From an uncultured Brevibacillus sp. (GTDB lineage Bacteria; Bacillota; Bacilli; Brevibacillales; Brevibacillaceae), in the NCBI RefSeq assembly GCF_947502445.1, contig NZ_CANMZW010000012.1, positions 62,001-126,000 on the forward strand: a DNA stretch of 64,000 bases, read 5' to 3'. The position numbers were made by a program, and so were the translations under genes. Numbering within the stretch: the first letter of the stretch is position 1; each line of letters opens with the position of its first letter. Shown in pieces: positions 59,131 through 64,000 of the stretch. The notes below the pieces were generated by a model. The model did no database searches, was not told the DNA's origin, and saw only the letters and a list, made by a program, of their open reading frames with translations.

Positions 59131-59499
59131 TCAGCCTAGAGCCCGCTCTGATAAAAATGCGATGCCTCCTTTTCCGGGCAGCAAGTCCTCAAAATCACAC
59201 GCTGCTACAGCTTTTATGTGATAGCTCCATAGCCTTGTTATCAGGGTAGCAATCGTTTCAATATACACTCCTTCCATTTCGGTTCGCGGCTCAATATCGA
59301 GAAAATAGGGGAAGTATAGAAAGCCCTCTTGGCTATCCTCTTTTCTAGCATTGTCAAAAAAATCATTGTCATTGACGAATATCTCCATAACAGCCGAATG
59401 GATCATCCATCTGTCTTTTTCTCCTTGAATGAACTCCGTTACGAGCTTCCCGAGTTCATTACGACCCATGTCTGTATCCAGAAATAGTTTGCAGTACAT
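59131..59499 (-). CDS. Hypothetical protein
   Basis: 122 residues, soluble, acidic: MYCKLFLDTDMGRNELGKLV, FVNDNDFFDNARKEDSQEGF, then FPYFLDIEPRTEMEGVYIET. No known motif. It begins 4 bases after the GNAT gene ends, so it is almost certainly cotranscribed and possibly functionally linked. I cannot assign a function. Confidence 0.6.
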   Translation of the reverse strand: MYCKLFLDTDMGRNELGKLVTEFIQGEKDRWMIHSAVMEIFVNDNDFFDNARKEDSQEGFLYFPYFLDIEPRTEMEGVYIETIATLITRLWSYHIKAVAACDFEDLLPGKGGIAFLSERALG

Positions 59500-59503
59500 G
59501 TTC

Positions 59504-59980
59504 CTATTTCTCCACCTTCATCACCATCACGTTAAACGCCGTCCCATTGTTTACAAATGAGGACGTTTCAGTAAATCCCATTCTCGCATATACCTTCATA
59601 GCGCGGGCATTAAAGGCTGCCACACTTAATCGCAAATAGTCTGGTTTAAACTGCTGACTAGCAAATGCAATACCTGCGTGTAAAAATGATTGTCCCCTTC
59701 CTTTTCCAGTCCATTCAGGCTTAAGCCCAAGTCCGATATCGAGCACGTTTTCCCCAGTATACAGATTTTGCTTTCGCCCTTCCAGAATTTGAGCGTTTTG
59801 TCCAAAACAAAAAAAGCCTATCAGCTGATGATCATCGTCGCAAGCAACATAGTAGGTACCGTCCAGCAGTTCCCGTAATGTTTCAGCGTTATTATCAAAA
59901 TTATAAAACGAATACTCCTGCGGATATTTCCACTTTATGATTTCTTGTGCTTCAGCCATGGTCATCAAATGAAAGTTCAC
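59504..59980 (-). CDS. GNAT-family N-acetyltransferase
   Basis: 158 residues. The acetyl-CoA binding motif LKPEWTGKGRGQSFLHAGIA and the C-terminal LRLSVAAFNARAMKVYARMG are typical of RimI-like GNAT enzymes. The substrate amine is unknown. GTG at 59980 has GGAGGGG upstream; an ATG at 59995 overlaps that site. First gene of a three-gene set. Confidence 0.88.
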   Translation of the reverse strand: MNFHLMTMAEAQEIIKWKYPQEYSFYNFDNNAETLRELLDGTYYVACDDDHQLIGFFCFGQNAQILEGRKQNLYTGENVLDIGLGLKPEWTGKGRGQSFLHAGIAFASQQFKPDYLRLSVAAFNARAMKVYARMGFTETSSFVNNGTAFNVMVMKVEK

Positions 59981-60100
59981 TTCATACCCCTCCATAAACC
60001 TTTTACGCTCACTTCGGTTTTGAATAACGATTTCCTGCTTTCATGTCTTTAGCAAAATGTTAACCTCGCTAGAATACGAAGACTTCATCCCACATAAAAA

Positions 60101-60154
60101 AGAGTGTCCGTTTTCAGCATTTACCTGCAAACACTGTCCTTCAGACACTCTCAT
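60101..60154 (-). terminator. Terminator of the arsenic operon
   Basis: AGAGTGTC and GACACTCT form the base of a hairpin, with TTTTTT following on the minus strand, 35 bases beyond arsC. Confidence 0.7.
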
Positions 60155-60189
60155 TTTGCAATTCGTTTGGAGAAATAGTCCCTTTATTC

Positions 60190-60594
60190 CTAATATCCAG
60201 CTTTCATAAAGGCTTTTATACGCGCCCTAATTTCATCACGAACTCGTTGAAATTCAGACCACTCTTTTCCCGCAGGATCGTCAAATCCCCAGTGAACGCG
60301 TTTTACATGCGGAGGCGTGGTCGGGCAAACAGCATCTGCATGGGTGCACAGTGTCACGACCAGATCAGCCTCGTTTACTATTGCTGGGTCAATCACATCA
60401 GATGTTTGCGAAGTGATGTCTATCCCCACCTCCTGCATAGCACGAACCGCATTCGGGTTGACGCCATGAGCTTTAATTCCTGCTGAAAATACATTCCACT
60501 GGTCACCTAAGTATTTCTTTCCCCACGCTTCAGCCATTTGGCTACGGCAAGAATTTCCTGTGCATAAGAAGTAGATTGTCTTTTTGTTTTCCAT
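60190..60594 (-). CDS. arsC: Thioredoxin-coupled arsenate reductase
   Basis: 134 residues, low-molecular-weight phosphatase fold. The P-loop [15 protein letters not shown] has the nucleophilic Cys10 and Arg16. Two further redox cysteines ([11 protein letters not shown], residues about 82 and 89) form the shuttle disulfide. It reduces arsenate to arsenite for export. AAAGGTG precedes the ATG. Last gene of the ars operon. Confidence 0.96.
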   Translation of the reverse strand: MENKKTIYFLCTGNSCRSQMAEAWGKKYLGDQWNVFSAGIKAHGVNPNAVRAMQEVGIDITSQTSDVIDPAIVNEADLVVTLCTHADAVCPTTPPHVKRVHWGFDDPAGKEWSEFQRVRDEIRARIKAFMKAGY

Positions 60595-60614
60595 GAGAAA
60601 CGCACCTTTTCGGG

Positions 60615-61658
60615 TTAATTGGAGGAAATGTTAGCAAAATGCTTACGTTTGAACCATAATGCTACATGTACCAAGGCAATCATTACGGGAACTTCAACGA
60701 GAGGGCCAATCACAGCTGCAAAAGCGGCACCCGAGTGAATCCCAAACACACCAACGGCTACAGCGATTGCGAGCTCAAAGTTATTACTTCCTGCTGTAAA
60801 TGCGAGAGTCGTCGTAACCGGATAGGTCGCGCCCATTTTCTTCCCCATAAGGAAAGAAATAAAAAACATCACTACAAAGTAAACAAGGAGTGGAATGGCT
60901 ATGCGGACAACATCTAACGGTACACGAGCGATGCTCTCGCCTTTTATAGAAAACATCACAATGATGGTAAAGAGTAAAGCAATCAGTGTAACTGGGCTAA
61001 TTTTGGGAATAAACGTCTTCTCATACCAATGTCTGCCCTTTGCTTTTACGAGAAAGAAACGAGTCAGCATCCCTGCTAGAAAAGGAATCCCCAAATAGAT
61101 AAACACCGATTTGGCCACTTCTGCCATCGTAATGCTTACGACTGCCCCCTGGATGCCGAGCCATTCTGGAATAATGGTGACAAACACATAGGCATAAACA
61201 GAAAAGAACAGCATCTGAAATACGGAATTAAAGGCAACAAGCCCTGCCGCATATTCTGTGTCCCCTTTTGCCAGGTCATTCCAGACAATCACCATAGCAA
61301 TGCATCGTGCCAAACCAATCAGTATCAGCCCAACCATGTATTCCGGTTTATCTGGCAAGAAAATGAGCGCCAACACAAACATTAACACTGGTCCAATCAC
61401 CCAGTTCTGAATCAGGGACAGCAGCAAAACCTTCCCGTCCCTAAATACACGACCCATTTCCTCGTAGCGTACCTTTGCTAGAGGAGGATACATCATCAAA
61501 ATTAAGCCGACGGCAAGAGGAATAGAGGTGGTGCCAATTTGCATGCTGTTCAACCCACCTGCAAAATCCGGGGCAAACGTGCCGACAGCAATTCCAATCG
61601 CCATCGCAAGGAAAATCCAAAGGGTCAAGAAACGATCTAAAAATGATAATGGTTTCAT
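60615..61658 (-). CDS. acr3: Acr3-family arsenite efflux permease
   Basis: 347 residues with ten hydrophobic helices. [20 protein letters not shown] carries the conserved Cys and the helix 4 signature, and [20 protein letters not shown] the helix 9 signature. It exports arsenite driven by the membrane potential. The ATG at 61658 follows GGAGAG. It lies between arsI and arsC in the operon. Confidence 0.95.
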   Translation of the reverse strand: MKPLSFLDRFLTLWIFLAMAIGIAVGTFAPDFAGGLNSMQIGTTSIPLAVGLILMMYPPLAKVRYEEMGRVFRDGKVLLLSLIQNWVIGPVLMFVLALIFLPDKPEYMVGLILIGLARCIAMVIVWNDLAKGDTEYAAGLVAFNSVFQMLFFSVYAYVFVTIIPEWLGIQGAVVSITMAEVAKSVFIYLGIPFLAGMLTRFFLVKAKGRHWYEKTFIPKISPVTLIALLFTIIVMFSIKGESIARVPLDVVRIAIPLLVYFVVMFFISFLMGKKMGATYPVTTTLAFTAGSNNFELAIAVAVGVFGIHSGAAFAAVIGPLVEVPVMIALVHVALWFKRKHFANISSN

Positions 61659-61678
61659 GGACACTCTCCTGTTTGGTT

Positions 61679-62119
61679 TTAGCAGCAAGACGCTTTGTTT
61701 GTGTCTGTATTTGCCTCTACACAGCAGGAAATGGACTCGATTTTAGGGACATCACTGTCAGCCTTTGTATAAAAAAACTCCCATTCATTTCCGTCTGGAT
61801 CTGTGACCCAAAATTTATCCTGAACAGCATAGCAGCATGTTGTATCCAGCTCATCACGTGCGAAGAAGCCTTCGTTTTCCAGTCTTTGCTTATGGGCTAT
61901 AATTTCATCTGCACTCGCAACCTGGAAGCCAAAGTGGTTCACTTGATTTCCATGAACACCATCCCGGACATTTAATGTAAAGTTAAGTCCCGGATTTTCT
62001 AGCAGAAACTTCGCATAATCGGGCTTTACCTTTACAGGCTCTGCTCCGAATACTTTCCCATAAAATTCAATAGATTTCTCCAGATTGGTTACGTTAATCC
62101 CTACATGAGTATACTTCAT
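61679..62119 (-). CDS. arsI: ArsI-type organoarsenical C-As lyase / VOC protein
   Basis: 146 residues with two VOC repeats ([20 protein letters not shown] and [20 protein letters not shown]). The vicinal cysteine pair in [13 protein letters not shown] matches the ArsI/CadI substrate site, and an SCC...SCC tail can bind trivalent arsenic. ArsI cleaves methyl- and aromatic arsenicals to arsenite. AAAGGAGGAG precedes the ATG. Second gene of the ars operon, with an ArsR-like site in front of it. Confidence 0.9.
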   Translation of the reverse strand: MKYTHVGINVTNLEKSIEFYGKVFGAEPVKVKPDYAKFLLENPGLNFTLNVRDGVHGNQVNHFGFQVASADEIIAHKQRLENEGFFARDELDTTCCYAVQDKFWVTDPDGNEWEFFYTKADSDVPKIESISCCVEANTDTNKASCC

Positions 62120-62144
62120 TCCTTACTCCTCCTTTATTTTCTAT

Positions 62145-62164
62145 ACATCAAAAAAATTTGATGT
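62145..62164 (-). promoter_or_regulatory. Internal ArsR operator-like palindrome
   Basis: ACATCAAAAAAATTTGATGT, an 8-bp inverted repeat of the ArsR half-site ATCAA, lies between arsR and arsI. It repeats the motif found at the arsR promoter. Confidence 0.65.
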
Positions 62165-62180
62165 AAGGTTTAAAAAAAAA

Positions 62181-62495
62181 TTAGCAGCAACTCCCTTTCC
62201 CTGTTTTTCTGAAGATACAGCAGAGCTCTTCTGATAGAAGCTGGTTCACTTCATCATCGTTTAAATCGTAATAGCTCCATGTACCTTTGGTTTCTTTCAG
62301 TATCAGGTTTGCGTCCAGCAAGATCTTGAGATGGTAGGAGAGCTTGGATTGTGGCATATCAAAGATTTCTGTGAGGTCACATACGCATGTTTTTCCTCTC
62401 TGGCATAGCTCATACATAATTTCTAGTCGCTTTTGATCCGCGAGAGCTTTGAATTTCTTCTCATATTGCTCCAACTGTTGCTTGATATCGTTCAT
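62181..62495 (-). CDS. arsR: ArsR-family arsenic-sensing repressor
   Basis: 104 residues. The winged helix includes LADQKRLEIMYELCQRGKTC, VCDLTEIFDMPQSKLSYHLK. The metalloid-sensing cysteines are in KTCVCD, and C-terminal cysteine pairs (EELCCIF, GSCC) add possible ligands. The ATG at 62495 is preceded by GAGGTTG. First gene of arsR-arsI-acr3-arsC; arsenite should release it from the operators flanking it. Confidence 0.94.
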   Translation of the reverse strand: MNDIKQQLEQYEKKFKALADQKRLEIMYELCQRGKTCVCDLTEIFDMPQSKLSYHLKILLDANLILKETKGTWSYYDLNDDEVNQLLSEELCCIFRKTGKGSCC

Positions 62496-62510
62496 TACAT
62501 ACAACCTCAT

Positions 62511-62530
62511 TCATCAACTTTTTTTGATGT
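62511..62530 (-). promoter_or_regulatory. ArsR operator at the arsR promoter
   Basis: TCATCAACTTTTTTTGATGT contains the inverted repeat ATCAA-N6-TTGAT just downstream of the -10. It matches the palindrome between arsR and arsI. Confidence 0.75.
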
Positions 62531-62534
62531 TCTT

Positions 62535-62564
62535 ATTATATGCACAGGTATCAAGGTGATGCAA
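62535..62564 (-). promoter_or_regulatory. Sigma-A promoter of the arsenic operon
   Basis: TTGCAT (62559-62564), an 18-base spacer and a perfect TATAAT (62535-62540) on the minus strand. Confidence 0.8.
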
Positions 62565-62640
62565 TCGTGAAATATAGTTTTAAGAAAATGCTGTTTATGT
62601 TAAATTGATTGGATAGTACCTATCTTCAGAGGTGAATTAC

Positions 62641-62937
62641 ATGGTAGCTGTTTTTGTCAGAACGGAAACGAACGAATTTATCCAGGTTCAGCAGCAAATC
62701 GAAAAGTGCTTACCCTTTGTGGGAAAATCAGAGCATAAGATGTACATGGAATTTAGCACATCTGGCACTGACACTGAACGACTAGGATTATCTCAACTTG
62801 TCGAGGACATTCAATCAGGTATGATTACAAAGGTTATCTGTGCTAGTTCAGATCGTATCTCGAATAATATGGCAGAGCTGAATCAATTCTTTCAACTTAT
62901 CCGTGAAAAATCATGCGAACTCATTTTTGCCGGGTGA
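62641..62937 (+). CDS. Stand-alone resolvase N-terminal-like domain
   Basis: 98 residues. RLGLSQLVEDIQSGMITKVI and CASSDRISNNMAELNQFFQL match the second half of a serine-recombinase catalytic domain. The N-terminal VFVRTETNEF replaces the usual YxRVSTxxQ, so the catalytic serine is missing and no DNA-binding domain follows. AGAGGTG lies 6 bases before the ATG, so it may still be expressed. It is either a recombinase remnant or a repurposed small protein. Confidence 0.6.
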   Translation: MVAVFVRTETNEFIQVQQQIEKCLPFVGKSEHKMYMEFSTSGTDTERLGLSQLVEDIQSGMITKVICASSDRISNNMAELNQFFQLIREKSCELIFAG

Positions 62938-63039
62938 TTTCCGTCTGCCTGCTTCGCTTCCTCAATTTTTTTACTTCGCTCGCGAATAGCTTTATACGAA
63001 AACCCCCAATCATATACCTCCACCTACAGAGATAGGAAA

Positions 63040-63066
63040 AAAATACCCCCAGGATTTATCCCGAGG
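63040..63066 (-). terminator. Hairpin after the surface-protein fragment
   Basis: CCCTCGGGAT and ATCCTGGGGG pair imperfectly and are followed by TATTTTTTT on the minus strand. Confidence 0.6.
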
Positions 63067-63083
63067 GCCGTTGATGGACTGCA

Positions 63084-63421
63084 TTAAGGAGTCGTTTCCG
63101 TGATTGGATTTCCATGGATGTCTATTATATTGCTAGTAAAAAAGACGTGAATATCTGTAAATTCGCCTGTCACATCCGTATAGACCGTTAAAATCGGGTT
63201 GTTTACATCAGAACGGTCCCAGTCCATCGAAAGAGCATGTTGGTCTCCATTCCATGCAGCTGGCCACTGGCCATCCATCGCCCTAAAGCTGTTAATTACC
63301 AGCGTTACATCCGTGTAGTCGAATGACTCATTTGATAGAGCCTTATTAAATTGAATCACGATCTTGGAAATAGTGCTCTCAGGTGCAACTGATGCAATTG
63401 CAGGCGTTGTATCGCTATTCT
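63084..63421 (-). pseudogene. Fragment of a surface or S-layer-type Ig-like domain protein
   Basis: After a TAA at the upstream end the frame reads ASVAPESTISKIVIQFNKAL, then DVTLVINSFRAMDGQW and IDIHGNPITETTP. This resembles the SbsA/Big-type Ig-like domains of Bacillales S-layer or adhesive proteins. There is no start codon with a ribosome site and no signal peptide, so only one domain of a larger protein survives. It is followed by a terminator-like hairpin. Confidence 0.6.
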
Positions 63422-63512
63422 CGACTTATACCGTCTTAAATGATCGGTTTTCGTTCGAGCCTACACCGTGCAGGCGACTTTCATCGCACACGGCGTTCCA
63501 TCAACGAAAAAG

Positions 63513-63554
63513 AAGGTTTGTTTACAACGGGCATCTTCATCATAAACAAACCTT
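63513..63554. repeat. Perfect inverted repeat
   Basis: AAGGTTTGTTTA (63513-63524) and TAAACAAACCTT (63543-63554) form a 12-bp perfect stem with an 18-base loop, followed by TTCC. It could act as a terminator or mark the edge of a lost element. Confidence 0.5.
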
Positions 63555-63666
63555 TTCCTCTGGTCTGCTATCCAAAGTTAATGCTGAGTTAACCTTAATT
63601 ACCTGACGAACCTCTGGGCACATCCACGAATACCATGAAATCAATCAAACTCCCAAGGTGAACAAA

Positions 63667-64000
63667 ATGGAATATACAGCAAAACAATCTGAAGCATCAA
63701 TGGTTTCCATAATCAGAAATGGGCTGCCCACAACGTCTTCTCCCAAACGCATCGTCATCGTTGGTGCCGGAATGGCGGGTCTGGTAGCAGGATCACTTTT
63801 GAAAGAAGCTGGACATCACGTGACGATTCTAGAAGCCTCCAATCGAGTTGGCGGGCGTGTTTTTACCGTGCGTTCTCCTTTTTATGATGGTCAATATATC
63901 GAGGCTGGAGCGATGCGAATTCCTAGCACCCACCAGCTAACTATGGAATACATTTCGAAATTTCGCCTGCCTTTAAATGATTTTATCAACCAGACACCAA
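63667..64000 (+). CDS. Flavin amine oxidase (partial, runs off the window)
   Basis: The N-terminal 111 residues are visible. A short leader precedes the FAD-binding Rossmann motif [20 protein letters not shown], then [12 protein letters not shown] and IEAGAMRIP. These are hallmarks of flavin monoamine or L-amino-acid oxidases. AAGGTG lies 6 bases before the ATG at 63667. The gene continues past position 64000, so substrate and full domain content cannot be judged. Confidence 0.88.
   Translation, partial: MEYTAKQSEASMVSIIRNGLPTTSSPKRIVIVGAGMAGLVAGSLLKEAGHHVTILEASNRVGGRVFTVRSPFYDGQYIEAGAMRIPSTHQLTMEYISKFRLPLNDFINQTP

Noticed and set aside
62641..62937. Active serine recombinase or mobile element
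   Set aside because: The catalytic serine motif and DNA-binding domain are missing, and no terminal repeats or partner genes are nearby.

Overview
The window looks like chromosome of a Gram-positive, spore-forming Bacillales bacterium, most like Brevibacillus or a close relative. The reasons are strong AAGGAGG-type ribosome binding sites, frequent TTG and GTG starts, Rho-independent terminators after most operons, a SpoIIP-family sporulation lytic enzyme, a family II (PpaC) pyrophosphatase and a short Bacillus-type MurB. The species call is inference from gene content; no rRNA, tRNA, CRISPR array, intact insertion sequence or prophage was seen.

Layout: 0.1-1.2 kb carries a cell-wall amidase, then a YitT-type membrane protein. 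2.2-5.9 kb is a vitamin B12 uptake and salvage operon (binding protein, permease, ATPase, CobU) behind a cobalamin riboswitch with its own terminator. 6-11 kb holds an MBL hydrolase, an alpha/beta hydrolase, a TipA-like MerR regulator with a 19-bp-spacer promoter, a methyltransferase remnant and PpaC. 11-12.4 kb is a decayed stretch with a rearranged MerR gene and a GrpB fragment. 12.4-17.8 kb is an iron-siderophore import locus (nitroreductase-like protein, two permeases, binding protein) with a Fur box, plus a Btr-like AraC activator with its own Fur box. 18-26.7 kb is a peptide ABC transporter (Dpp type) with an M24 peptidase and a divergent GAF/PucR-type regulator.

27-31.5 kb holds small accessory genes, an amidase pseudogene and an ArsR-SRPBCC pair. 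31.7-35.9 kb is a formamidase operon (fmdA, fmdB, amiS) with a clear sigma-54 promoter. It is divergent from an enhancer-binding activator whose N-terminus resembles the amide-binding fold of AmiC. 36-37.4 kb is AT-rich. 37.4-43.9 kb has a YebC-family regulator, two related Fe-S-type HTH regulators, a broken MFS transporter, SelO, MurB and a HesB-like protein.

43.9-46.6 kb is the most unusual place. A MutS2-like ATPase lacking the Smr domain sits behind a roughly 430-nt leader with its own promoter, a 7-codon ribosome-bound peptide, a long-range 12-bp pairing over the end of that peptide and two terminators. This is the architecture of antibiotic- or stalling-induced attenuation. Because MutS2 is known as a ribosome-splitting factor, the locus may be an inducible ribosome-rescue or resistance module.

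46.5-54.9 kb has an orphan OppF with an OppD remnant, a TPR protein, a frameshifted O-methyltransferase, a possible type I toxin-antitoxin locus, a four-SH3 SpoIIP protein and a MarR-controlled hydrolase. 55-58 kb encodes a 957-residue protein combining a fascin-like trefoil, an SGNH esterase, a DUF4214-like segment and six C-terminal repeats. 58-62.6 kb ends in an arsenic operon (arsR, arsI, acr3, arsC) with two matching ArsR operators. The right edge has a lone resolvase-like domain, a surface-protein fragment and the start of a flavin amine oxidase.
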